In this document: positions 8,877 to 16,762 of the stretch, piece after piece | How the letters are laid out: every line of letters begins with the position of its first letter | Position numbering within the stretch: position 1 is the stretch's first letter | NCBI GenBank assembly: GCA_030150505.1 | Contig: JASLFS010000001.1 | Coordinates: 1 to 64,000 of the forward strand | Origin: Vitreoscilla sp. | Lineage (GTDB): Bacteria > Pseudomonadota > Gammaproteobacteria > Burkholderiales > Neisseriaceae | Length of the DNA stretch: 64,000 nt | Reading direction: 5' to 3' | Made by a program: the position numbers and the translations under genes | The notes under the pieces: model-generated | The model's database searches: none | Told to the model about the DNA's origin: nothing | Seen by the model: the letters and a program-made list of their open reading frames with translations, nothing else

Positions 8877-9722
8877 ATGCAAGCTATAAAAATAACCTGC
8901 CAAGATAATTACATCCTACAAGGGCATTTTTTTCAAAAACAAAAGAGCAACACTCACTACTTACCCGTTTTAATATCACCAGCCACAGGTATCCCACAAA
9001 ATTTTTACACCAGTTTTGCTCATTACCTAGCAGAGCAAGGTTACGATGTCTTATCTTTTGATTTTAGAGGCATCAATCAGTCACTACATGGAAAATTAAA
9101 AGACTCCACCGCCAGCATTACCGAATGGGGAATATTTGATTTACCAGCTGCCATTGAGAAACTACAAGATTTAAGCCAATCTAATCAGATCAATTTATTA
9201 GGGCATAGCGCTGGCGGTCAGTTATTAGGATTGGCGCATAATTACCAAAGCGTTAGCAACCTCATCGCCGTTGCTGGCTCAACAGGGCACGTTCCGCACT
9301 TAGCAGGAAAAACCAAAATATTGGCACCCTTTATGTTTAATATTTTATTTCCCATCAGCTCACTCCTAAAAGGTTATGGAGCAACCAAAATCATTAACAT
9401 GGGCGAAAACTTACCCAAAAATGTGGCCAAAGAATGGCGTATTTTTTGTAGCAATCCGGGCTATTCCATCAATGCTATTAAAAACGGCATCACTGATTAC
9501 CACGGCAAAATTACCTGCCCCATTACCGCCATAGCAGCAACCGATGATGAAATTGCCACCGAACGCAATGTTAGTGATTTTTTAAAGCTGTACCCAAATG
9601 CCCAAACCAATATGCAACTATTGAATCCCAATGATTTTCAACATGAGCACATTGGGCACATGCAATTTTTCCGCCGTTCTCACCAAAGTTTATGGCCGTT
9701 TTTAGCGCAGCATTTATTGTAA
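8877..9722 (+). CDS. alpha/beta hydrolase (COG4757-like)
   Basis: Serine hydrolase of the alpha/beta fold. The 281 residues have the nucleophile elbow GHSAGG with Ser111, a likely acid in ATDDE near residue 222, and a C-terminal His in the EHIGHMQFFR motif. This overall pattern, with oxyanion region SPATGIPQNFY and the late HMQFF block, resembles the predicted hydrolases of COG4757, whose substrates are unknown. There is no signal peptide, so it should be cytoplasmic. AAGGAG lies six bases before the ATG. It stands alone and ends at a terminator shared with metR. Confidence 0.85.
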   Translation: MQAIKITCQDNYILQGHFFQKQKSNTHYLPVLISPATGIPQNFYTSFAHYLAEQGYDVLSFDFRGINQSLHGKLKDSTASITEWGIFDLPAAIEKLQDLSQSNQINLLGHSAGGQLLGLAHNYQSVSNLIAVAGSTGHVPHLAGKTKILAPFMFNILFPISSLLKGYGATKIINMGENLPKNVAKEWRIFCSNPGYSINAIKNGITDYHGKITCPITAIAATDDEIATERNVSDFLKLYPNAQTNMQLLNPNDFQHEHIGHMQFFRRSHQSLWPFLAQHLL

Positions 9723-9732
9723 TGAATCAAAC

Positions 9733-9765
9733 AAAAAAGCCTTGGCATCAACCAAGGCTTTTTTA
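9733..9765. terminator. bidirectional terminator between hydrolase and metR
   Basis: AAAAAAGCCTTGG pairs perfectly with CCAAGGCTTTTTT around a six-base loop. A T run is present on both strands, so it can end the plus-strand hydrolase gene and the minus-strand metR. Confidence 0.9.
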
Positions 9766-9795
9766 TAACAATGAGCTTCCCAATCAAGCGTTTTT

Positions 9796-10722
9796 TTATT
9801 CTATTATCGGGGTTAAACCTGGCAAAGTTGCAAAACTTAAATCCCTAACCATTTGACAGAAATTTTCTAAATAAGCTTTATCTTCATCTTCCTCACGAAT
9901 AGCAGCATACAACTGGCTCTGCAAACCCTGTTCAGTAATTCGATGGTTACCCACATAACCTTTTTCCAAATATGGCATAACCGTCCAATAAGGCAAGGCA
10001 GCAATACCACGGCGGCTCGCAACCAGCTGAATAATAGCAATGGTTAATTCACTGTTTCTTTTTTCAGGATAAATTCCCAAAGGCATTAAAATTTTACGCA
10101 TCAAATCAAGCATTTCATCTGGTACAGGATATGTAATTAACGTTTCATTTTTAAAATCCTCTGCGTCCCAAACCCCTTTTCCTGCTAATGCATGGTTCTT
10201 TGCCGCAATGCCAACCATTTCATATTCAAACAATGGTCGATACACCACGCCAGCCTGTTCCTCATTGTTTGAAACAATAGCAATATCAGCACGATGAGTT
10301 AGCAACAATCCAACAGGATCAACATGAAAACCAGAAACAATATCCAATTCAACTTCCGGCCATGCATTGCGATAACAATCCATGGCGGGCATCAACCAAT
10401 CAAAACAAGTATGACACTCAACAGCCAATCGCAGCTCACCAGAAGCACCATTAAGCAGCTGTACAATGTCTCGTTCGGCATTCGCTACCATTGGCAATAA
10501 ATCTTTCGCCAATCTTAATAATCGCTCTCCTGTTGGTGTAAATCGAACAGGTGTGGTTTTTCTTTCAAACAATTGGGTTTCAAAATATTCTTCTAAGACT
10601 CTGATTTGATGCGATAACGCAGATTGTGTTAAAAAAAGTCGCTTTGCTGCTAATGACAAATTCCCTGTTTCTTCTAAGGCCAATAAGGTTCTTAAATGCC
10701 TAATCTCAACTATTGTTTCCAT
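9796..10722 (-). CDS. metR: LysR-family regulator MetR
   Basis: LysR-type regulator that activates metE, with homocysteine as coinducer in enterics. The 308 residues have the N-terminal helix-turn-helix (LSLAAKRLFLTQSALSHQI) and the MetR-type effector domain, including VECHTCFDWLMPAM, close to the E. coli MetR IECHSCIQWLTPAL. The divergent position opposite metE, 105 bases away, is the classical metR-metE layout and supports the assignment. It is expected to repress its own gene. The terminator at 9733-9765 ends it. Confidence 0.93.
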   Translation of the reverse strand: METIVEIRHLRTLLALEETGNLSLAAKRLFLTQSALSHQIRVLEEYFETQLFERKTTPVRFTPTGERLLRLAKDLLPMVANAERDIVQLLNGASGELRLAVECHTCFDWLMPAMDCYRNAWPEVELDIVSGFHVDPVGLLLTHRADIAIVSNNEEQAGVVYRPLFEYEMVGIAAKNHALAGKGVWDAEDFKNETLITYPVPDEMLDLMRKILMPLGIYPEKRNSELTIAIIQLVASRRGIAALPYWTVMPYLEKGYVGNHRITEQGLQSQLYAAIREEDEDKAYLENFCQMVRDLSFATLPGLTPIIE

Positions 10723-10827
10723 TATGAATTATTTTAATAAAGATTATAAGAATAATTAGTTTGCATCATACTTAAAACAATTGCAAGATAAGTACATCAA
10801 AAATATTTATATTCGAAGGAGTTAATC
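10723..10827. promoter_or_regulatory. metR-metE divergent control region
   Basis: This 105-base AT-rich region holds both promoters. MetR sites in enterics follow TGAA-N5-TTCA; TGAATTATTTTAA at 10725-10737 fits that with one mismatch and sits just before the metR start. The metE ribosome site AAGGAG lies just upstream of its ATG. The operator call is tentative. Confidence 0.45.
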
Positions 10828-13101
10828 ATGAATACAACTCATATTAGTGGCTTCCCTCGCATCGGCGCAAAACGAGAACTAAAGTTTGCTTTAGAAAATT
10901 TTTGGAAAGGCAATATTACAGAAGCTGATGTACAAAAAGTTGCCAAAGAAATCCGTACTAAAAACTGGCAAGCGCAATACGATGCGGGTTTGGATTTTGT
11001 AGCAGTTGGTGATTTCTCTTTCTATGATCATATTTTAGATACTTTATTATTAGTGGGTGCAGCACCTAAACGCTTTGGTTTTGAAAATAAAGATTTAAAT
11101 TTAGCTGAATACAGCCAATTGGCTCGCGGCAACAAAGAACAACATGCATTAGAAATGACCAAATGGTTTGATACCAACTATCACTACTTAGTACCAGAGT
11201 GGCAAGAAGATACTGATTTCAGTGCTCACACTCAAAACCTTATTGCACAAATCAAAGAAGCTCAATCATTTGGCTATGATGTTAAACCAACCATTATTGG
11301 TCCATTAACTTTATTGTATTTAGGCAAATGCAAAGGTGCAGAATTTGACCGTTTAACATTATTGCCACGTTTGCTACCTGTTTACCAACGTTTATTGCGT
11401 GAGTTAGCCAATGAAAATATTTCTTGGTTACAAATTGACGAGCCTATTTTAACTTTAGATTTACCAGAAAAATGGATTCATGCTTTCAGTGAAACCTACC
11501 AAGAATTGGCCATTACTCCACCAAAAATTATTATTGGTACTTATTTTGGTGCCATTAGCGAACATGCAAAATTATTGGCAAATTTACCTATTCATGGTTT
11601 GCACATTGATGCTGTCAGAGCTCCTGAGCAAGTCGCTGTATTTGCCCGTGAATGGCCAAGCCACAAAGTATTGTCTGTTGGCGTTATTAATGGTCGCAAT
11701 ATTTGGCGCTCAAACCTTAGTCAAATTTTAGCGGGTTTAAAACCATTAAAAGATAAATTTGCGACTAACTTATGGATTGCCAGCAGCTGCTCTTTATTAC
11801 ATAGTCCACAAGATTTAGATGCAGAAGAAAAACTAGATGATGAAATCAAATCTTGGTTAGCTTTCGCCAACCAAAAGCTAGTTGAATTAGGCCATTTAAA
11901 ATATGCATTACAACATGGCGTGGCTTCAGTTCAAGCCGCTTTTGATGATAGCGATAAAGCCGCTTTAAACCGAGCAAACAGTGCCCGCATTCACAAATCA
12001 GCGGTAAAAAATCGTTTGGATAATTTAGCGAATGAAGCTGATAAACGCCAAACGCCATTTGAAGAGCGCATTAAAGCACAACATGATTGGCTAAAGCTGC
12101 CATTATTGCCAACCACAACCATTGGCTCATTTCCACAAACAACAGAAATTCGCCAAGCTCGTGCAGCTTATAAAGCTGGTACTTTAAATCAAACTGATTA
12201 CGAAAAAGCCATGAAAGCTGAAATTTCTTTAGTGGTACAAGAACAAGAAAAATTGGACATTGATGTGCTTGTTCATGGTGAAGCTGAACGAAATGACATG
12301 GTTGAATACTTTGGTGAGCAGCTTGATGGTTTCTGCTTTACGCAATTTGGTTGGGTACAAAGTTACGGTAGCCGTTGTGTCAAGCCACCCATTATTTTTG
12401 GTGATGTTGCCCGACCAAACCCAATGACTGTTACATGGTCTGCTTATGCACAAAGCCTAACCAATCGCCCAATGAAAGGCATGTTAACGGGCCCTGTTAC
12501 TATTTTACAATGGAGTTTTGTTCGTGATGATATTTCACGTGAAACAGTAACCAACCAAATTGCTTTGGCATTAAATGATGAAATTTTGGATTTAGAAAAA
12601 GCAGGTATTAAAATCATTCAAATCGATGAGCCAGCTTATCGCGAAGGTTTACCATTGAAAAAAGCAGATTGGGATGAATATTTAAACTGGGCCAGCAAAG
12701 CATTCCGCCTAAGCTATATTGGCGTAGAAGATACGACTCAAATTCATACCCACATGTGTTACTCCGAGTTTAATGATATTTTACCAGCCATTGTTGCAAT
12801 GGATGCCGATGTTATTACCATCGAAACGTCTCGCTCTGATATGGATTTACTCGCCGCTTTTGGTCATTTTAACTATCCAAATGATATTGGTCCTGGTGTT
12901 TATGATATTCATAGCCCTCGAACTCCAAAAGCAGAGGAAATTGAAAATCTGTTGAATAAAGCCATCAAAGTAATTCCTGTTGAACGGTTATGGGTCAACC
13001 CTGATTGTGGTTTAAAAACCCGTGGCTGGCCTGAAGTCAAAGCAGCTCTGGAAGTGATGCAAACGGTTACTCAAAAATTACGTTATCAGTTACAAGCTTA
13101 A
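10828..13101 (+). CDS. metE: cobalamin-independent methionine synthase
   Basis: Transfers the methyl group of 5-methyl-tetrahydrofolate (polyglutamate) to homocysteine without B12. The 757 residues give the full two-barrel enzyme. Zinc ligands are visible at His642 and Cys644 (IHTHMCYSEF) and Cys727 (NPDCGLKTRGW), matching E. coli His641, Cys643 and Cys726. The N-terminus has GFPRIGAKRELKFALE. It is driven divergently from metR and ends at the terminator at 13132-13169. The genome also encodes MetH (43558-47280), so both B12-dependent and B12-free routes exist. A near-parS sequence lies inside the gene at 12531-12546. Confidence 0.98.
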   Translation: MNTTHISGFPRIGAKRELKFALENFWKGNITEADVQKVAKEIRTKNWQAQYDAGLDFVAVGDFSFYDHILDTLLLVGAAPKRFGFENKDLNLAEYSQLARGNKEQHALEMTKWFDTNYHYLVPEWQEDTDFSAHTQNLIAQIKEAQSFGYDVKPTIIGPLTLLYLGKCKGAEFDRLTLLPRLLPVYQRLLRELANENISWLQIDEPILTLDLPEKWIHAFSETYQELAITPPKIIIGTYFGAISEHAKLLANLPIHGLHIDAVRAPEQVAVFAREWPSHKVLSVGVINGRNIWRSNLSQILAGLKPLKDKFATNLWIASSCSLLHSPQDLDAEEKLDDEIKSWLAFANQKLVELGHLKYALQHGVASVQAAFDDSDKAALNRANSARIHKSAVKNRLDNLANEADKRQTPFEERIKAQHDWLKLPLLPTTTIGSFPQTTEIRQARAAYKAGTLNQTDYEKAMKAEISLVVQEQEKLDIDVLVHGEAERNDMVEYFGEQLDGFCFTQFGWVQSYGSRCVKPPIIFGDVARPNPMTVTWSAYAQSLTNRPMKGMLTGPVTILQWSFVRDDISRETVTNQIALALNDEILDLEKAGIKIIQIDEPAYREGLPLKKADWDEYLNWASKAFRLSYIGVEDTTQIHTHMCYSEFNDILPAIVAMDADVITIETSRSDMDLLAAFGHFNYPNDIGPGVYDIHSPRTPKAEEIENLLNKAIKVIPVERLWVNPDCGLKTRGWPEVKAALEVMQTVTQKLRYQLQA
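12531..12546. other. parS-like site inside metE (15/16)
   Basis: TATTTCACGTGAAACA differs from the ParB-binding palindrome TGTTTCACGTGAAACA at one position. In frame it encodes ISRET in a MetE segment where related enzymes have TRET or similar, so protein constraint could partly explain the match. Confidence 0.5.
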
Positions 13102-13131
13102 TGAAAACACAATAATCAGTTCTATTTTTAC

Positions 13132-13169
13132 TCTAAAAATAGCTGCCTTTTTGGGCAGCTATTTTTTTA
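13132..13169 (+). terminator. metE terminator
   Basis: AAAAATAGCTGCC pairs with GGCAGCTATTTTT around TTTTTG and runs into seven T. Confidence 0.92.
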
Positions 13170-13238
13170 TTTATCATGATATTATCAAGATTCATGATTC
13201 TAAAAAATTCTGAATTTAGCTTAACAAGAAAGATTCCC

Positions 13239-14411
13239 ATGACATTAATGACAAGCTTAGATTGGCTAAAAAAACTGGTTTCATTTGACACCACCAGCTG
13301 CAATAGTAATTTATCCATGATTCAATTCATTGCAGATTATTGCCAATCATTGGGCTTACAACCTCACCTTAGTTTCAATCAGGAAGGCAACAAAGCCAAT
13401 TTATTCGTTAGCATTGCTGATTACCAACAACAAATACAAGGTGGTTTGGTTTTATCTGGACACACAGATGTTGTACCTGTCACAGGACAAAATTGGGCAA
13501 CTGATCCTTTTTCCGCTCATATTCAAGATAATAAAGTTTATGGTCGTGGCACTGCAGATATGAAAGGTTTCATAGCCTGCGTACTGAATTTTTTACCACA
13601 AGCCACCAAAATTCCATTAAAAGAACCCATTCACTTGGCATTTAGTTTTGATGAGGAAATAGGCTGTTTAGGCGTTTCTCATTTACTATCGGATTTAAAA
13701 AGCCGTAATATTCAGCCGAATAAATGCATTATTGGCGAGCCAACTAATATGAAAATGATTGTGGCTCATAAAGGCATTCAGGTGATTCGTTGCAAAGTGT
13801 CAGGACACAGTTGCCATTCTTCCTTAACTCCTTCGGGGGTTAATGCTGTTGAATACGCAGCTAGGTTAATTGTCTTTATTAGCGATTTAGCTGAATCATT
13901 GAAAAAACGAACTGACAATGATGAGGATTTTGATGTGCCTTTTAGCACCTTATCAACCAACCTAATCCAAGGTGGTCATGCGATGAATATTGTGCCAAAT
14001 GAATGCGAATTTACTTTTGATTATCGCAATCTGCCACACATGAGCGCCAATGAAATCATCGAACCGATTGAGCAATTTATTCAGCAATATTTGCTACCTA
14101 AAATGAAAATGGTTGCTCCCAATAGTCGCATTGAATTAGAAACATTGGCCCATGTTCCTGCACTTAATCAACATGAACAAAATAAACTCTATCAGCTAAT
14201 TGAAGATTTACTGGGTCAGCAATCTAGACAAAAAGTGGCTTTTACCACTGAAGGTGGTCATTTTGATTTAGCTGGCATGCATACTGTTATTTGTGGTCCT
14301 GGAGATATTAATCAAGCTCACCAACCTGATGAATTTATTGAGATGAATCAATTACAGATTTGTGATCATTTTTTACAACAACTTTTATCCAAATATCATT
14401 ATAATCAATAA
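13239..14411 (+). CDS. argE: acetylornithine deacetylase
   Basis: M20-family zinc hydrolase that removes acetate from N-acetylornithine in arginine synthesis. From ATG 13239 it has 390 residues, close to E. coli ArgE (383). Metal and catalytic motifs are in order: SGHTDVVPVTGQNW, YGRGTADMKGF, SFDEEIGCLG, GEPT and the C-terminal GPGDINQAHQPDEF. The frame is open upstream to 13176, but that part runs into the metE terminator; 13239 or the ATG at 13248 fits family starts better, though the ribosome site (AGAAAG) is weak. No other arginine genes are nearby. Confidence 0.92.
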   Translation: MTLMTSLDWLKKLVSFDTTSCNSNLSMIQFIADYCQSLGLQPHLSFNQEGNKANLFVSIADYQQQIQGGLVLSGHTDVVPVTGQNWATDPFSAHIQDNKVYGRGTADMKGFIACVLNFLPQATKIPLKEPIHLAFSFDEEIGCLGVSHLLSDLKSRNIQPNKCIIGEPTNMKMIVAHKGIQVIRCKVSGHSCHSSLTPSGVNAVEYAARLIVFISDLAESLKKRTDNDEDFDVPFSTLSTNLIQGGHAMNIVPNECEFTFDYRNLPHMSANEIIEPIEQFIQQYLLPKMKMVAPNSRIELETLAHVPALNQHEQNKLYQLIEDLLGQQSRQKVAFTTEGGHFDLAGMHTVICGPGDINQAHQPDEFIEMNQLQICDHFLQQLLSKYHYNQ

Positions 14412-14559
14412 ATATGCACAAAGTTATACACAGCATATTTTTATTAAAATAGCATTTTATTTGTATTTTCTGTGCTATAACATAGATAAAATAAGGTTTT
14501 TAGAACATTACAATAAAATAGCATTTATAGAAATTTTATTATTCACAAAGTTATGCACA
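14412..14559. other. DnaA-box cluster between argE and the nitroreductase gene
   Basis: Three exact matches to TTATNCACA lie in this 148-base AT-rich gap: TTATACACA at 14424-14432, TTATTCACA at 14539-14547 and TTATGCACA at 14551-14559. ATATGCACA at 14412-14420 matches 8 of 9. They fall in two pairs at the ends of an almost pure A/T stretch. It could be an origin-associated DnaA binding region, a DnaA-titrating locus, or a DnaA-regulated promoter for the nitroreductase gene. Confidence 0.6.
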
Positions 14560-14573
14560 TAAAGGAGTCGTAA

Positions 14574-15272
14574 ATGAGTGATTTAGATATTCTAACGGCG
14601 ATTGAATCGAGAAGTTCGATTCGCGCATTTACAAACCAAGCCGTTCCACGTGAAACCCTTGAAAAAATTATCAATATTTCGGCGCGAGCGCCATCAGGTA
14701 CAAACTGCCAACCGTGGAAGGTTTATGTTGTTACCGGAAACAAAAGAAATGAATTAATTCAAAAAGTTACATCCGAATATGAGTTATTATTAACCGATAA
14801 AGAAAAGCATAAACAGCTTTATCAAGAACCTTTTGCTTATTATCCTGATAAATGGATTAGCCCATATATTGATAGACGCCGCCAAAATGGCTGGGAACTG
14901 TATGGCTTATTGGATATTAAAAAAGGCGATAGTGAAAAAATGTATCGTCAACAACGCCGCAATTTTGAACTATTTGATGCGCCAGTTGGCTTATTTTTTA
15001 CCGTTGATAAAATCATGGGAATTGGTTCTAAAATGGATATAGCGATGATGATACAAAATATCATGCTCGCAGCAAAAGCCTTTGGATTAGATACTTGTCC
15101 TCAAGCAGCTTGGAATCAATATCATTCGTTGATATTGCCTATTTTAGGTGCACCAGAAAACGAGGAACTTGTTTGCGGAATGGCATTAGGCTACCGAGAT
15201 AACAATGCTGTTGTAAATACTTTACATACGCCAAGAGAAGATCTTCACGTTTTTACAACGTTCTTAGATTAA
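14574..15272 (+). CDS. nitroreductase-family flavoprotein
   Basis: NAD(P)H-dependent FMN oxidoreductase of the nitroreductase superfamily. The 232 residues start with the typical IESRSSIRAFTNQAVPRETLEKI, followed by the FMN-contacting block APSGTNCQPW. Near the C-terminus are the family's DTCPQAAW and CGMALGY segments. The physiological substrate is not predictable; members reduce nitroaromatics, quinones or enones. AAAGGAG sits before the ATG, overlapping the end of the DnaA-box cluster. A DUS-derived terminator follows. Confidence 0.9.
   Translation: MSDLDILTAIESRSSIRAFTNQAVPRETLEKIINISARAPSGTNCQPWKVYVVTGNKRNELIQKVTSEYELLLTDKEKHKQLYQEPFAYYPDKWISPYIDRRRQNGWELYGLLDIKKGDSEKMYRQQRRNFELFDAPVGLFFTVDKIMGIGSKMDIAMMIQNIMLAAKAFGLDTCPQAAWNQYHSLILPILGAPENEELVCGMALGYRDNNAVVNTLHTPREDLHVFTTFLD
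14642..14657. other. degenerate parS-like site inside the nitroreductase gene
   Basis: CGTTCCACGTGAAACC keeps the 10-base core CACGTGAAAC. Against TGTTNCACGTGAAACA only the two outermost bases differ. It encodes VPRET, a common sequence at this place in nitroreductases, so chance and protein constraint are real alternatives. Confidence 0.3.
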
Positions 15273-15275
15273 TAA

Positions 15276-15312
15276 AAAACAGGCTGTCTTTTCAGGCAGC
15301 CTATTTTTTTAT
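15276..15312 (+). terminator. DUS-derived terminator after nitroreductase gene
   Basis: AGGCTG at 15281 pairs with CAGCCT ending at 15302 in front of a T run. The 3' arm contains an exact reverse-complement uptake sequence, TTCAGGCAGCCT (15291-15302); the 5' arm is a diverged copy. On the minus strand it is preceded by A-rich sequence and could also end mntX. Confidence 0.75.
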
Positions 15313-15322
15313 AACCAATTAT

Positions 15323-15895
15323 TTAACCAAAAAATCCATTACCTGCAACCAAAGTAATCACTCCTAATAAGCAGAATAATACGCATGCAGTAATTCGAAC
15401 CGCTTTAAATGGAATTTTAGTCATTAACCATTCGCCCAAATAAACCACAGGCACATTGGCAACCAATAATCCTAAAGTACTACCAAGAATGACCGCCCAA
15501 AAACTATTGTATTTAGCTGCTAGTAATACAGTTGCAATCTGTGTTTTATCTCCTATTTCAGCAATAAAGAATAAAACCAAAGTGGCTACAAATGCACCAT
15601 ATTTAACCCATTTGGTGTCTTCATCATCTTCTTTATCTGGAATTAATAACCATAATCCAACGACAATAAAGCTAATACCAACAACCCACTTCATAACATC
15701 TGGAGACAATGAGTTAGCAGCCCATACGCCCAATAATGCAGAAAACGCATGGTTTAAAATGGTCGCAACAATAATGCCCAATATAATGGCATTTTTTTGA
15801 GCAAATCGAGCAGCTAGAAATAAAGTTAAAAGTTGTGTTTTATCGCCGATTTCGGCAGCAGCCACAGAAGTGAGAGAGGCTAGAAATGCTTCCAT
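15323..15895 (-). CDS. mntX: manganese exporter, TMEM165/GDT1 (UPF0016) family
   Basis: Inner-membrane cation exporter of the UPF0016/GDT1 family; the Neisseria member MntX exports Mn2+. The 190 residues show about six hydrophobic segments in two repeats, each with the family signature E-x-G-D-K-T: EIGDKT at residues 15-20 and again at 113-118. A central acidic loop (DKEDDEDTK) links the halves. A manganese-type riboswitch lies directly upstream, which supports the Mn assignment independently of the protein. Confidence 0.92.
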   Translation of the reverse strand: MEAFLASLTSVAAAEIGDKTQLLTLFLAARFAQKNAIILGIIVATILNHAFSALLGVWAANSLSPDVMKWVVGISFIVVGLWLLIPDKEDDEDTKWVKYGAFVATLVLFFIAEIGDKTQIATVLLAAKYNSFWAVILGSTLGLLVANVPVVYLGEWLMTKIPFKAVRITACVLFCLLGVITLVAGNGFFG

Positions 15896-15903
15896 GATTG
15901 TGT

Positions 15904-16091
15904 TCCTATTGCGGGCTGATTATAAACAAAAGACAATATCGTGCTGCCCGCAATAAGCAGTCGATATTATCTTAAGTCTCATCAATCCACATTAAAAACA
16001 ATCAGTAGATATTGTTACCATGAGCAAGTGGCTCAAATATGTTGATAACAACTTCAAGATTTATTTATCTTGAACGATTACTCCCCTAAGA
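15904..16091 (-). promoter_or_regulatory. yybP-ykoY (manganese) riboswitch upstream of mntX
   Basis: On the minus strand the leader begins TCTTAGGGGAGTAATC, the hallmark of the yybP-ykoY Mn2+ riboswitch. P1 can form between 16086-16091 and 15970-15975. Downstream, two competing structures are visible. A 10-bp stem (15962-15971 with 15932-15941, one G-U) is followed by TTTTGTTT and overlaps the P1 3' strand. A 9-bp stem, GCCCGCAAT with ATTGCGGGC (15946-15954 and 15908-15916), abuts the AGGA ribosome site at 15904-15907. This fits Mn-dependent switching by termination, by ribosome-site masking, or both. Confidence 0.82.
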
Positions 16092-16147
16092 GAATGGCCA
16101 TCAAGGCAATCCGGATTATAAGAAGCTATTCATAAAAAAGCAAGTAC

Positions 16148-16720
16148 TTAGCGTAAACGCCTCCCTGTTTCCAAATCAATGATTTGACTTGGATTTTTAG
16201 CAAAACCAATGGCACCAGGAATAATCCAAGCATCATGACCAAACTGACGAATAGCATCTCGAGTATAGCGGCAAGGCTTAAAACCAGCTTTATTGCATGA
16301 TGTTGAAACCAAAGATGTATCCAATTGATAACACAATTGCCGTGCTCCCTCATGATTAGGTACACGAACGGCTAATTTATTTCTACCTGAACCACGAAGC
16401 AATGGTAAAACTTTATCATTGGTAGGAATTAGGAAGGTTTTAGCAGCAGGCCAAGCCGATTCTAAGCTCACCCTATTTTCTTGGCTTAATGGAGCAAGTA
16501 AAGGTTCTAATTGGGCAAGATTGTTACCAATAACAATCATCCCTTTATGCTGGGGACGTTTTTTTAAACGAATCACCCGTTTTAAACCTTTGGAATGTGT
16601 TGGAATACAGCCTAAACCGAAACAAGATTCTGTAGGGTAAGCAATCACCCCACCGTTTTTTAAATACTGCTTAAGATGGGTAATATCTCGTTGAGATAAA
16701 AATCTTTTTCGTAACAACAT
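16148..16720 (-). CDS. tsaC: L-threonylcarbamoyladenylate synthase
   Basis: Makes threonylcarbamoyl-AMP from threonine, bicarbonate and ATP for the t6A37 modification of ANN-decoding tRNAs. The 190 residues match the short TsaC/YrdC form rather than the longer Sua5. Family motifs are GGVIAYPTESCFGLGC, KKRP near residue 54, and SLVSTSCNKAGF. The N-terminal LKQYLKNGG segment is as expected. No good ribosome site precedes the ATG. It is downstream of purD on the same strand, separated by a DUS-derived hairpin. Confidence 0.93.
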   Translation of the reverse strand: MLLRKRFLSQRDITHLKQYLKNGGVIAYPTESCFGLGCIPTHSKGLKRVIRLKKRPQHKGMIVIGNNLAQLEPLLAPLSQENRVSLESAWPAAKTFLIPTNDKVLPLLRGSGRNKLAVRVPNHEGARQLCYQLDTSLVSTSCNKAGFKPCRYTRDAIRQFGHDAWIIPGAIGFAKNPSQIIDLETGRRLR

Positions 16721-16730
16721 ACGTTTTGAA

Positions 16731-16752
16731 AGGCCACCCTTTCAGGCAGCCT
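16731..16752 (-). terminator. DUS-derived hairpin after purD
   Basis: Read on the minus strand, an exact AGGCTGCCTGAA (16741-16752) forms AGGCTGCC paired with GGTGGCCT through two wobble pairs, loop TGAAAG, then TTT. It looks like a weak terminator built on one uptake sequence and a decayed second copy. Confidence 0.6.
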
Positions 16753-16762
16753 CAATTTCTCT

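Noticed and set aside
14362..14562. 66-codon frame overlapping the argE end and the DnaA boxes
   Set aside because: Composed of Ile/Asn/Phe/Tyr codons from A/T runs, overlaps argE and has no ribosome site.
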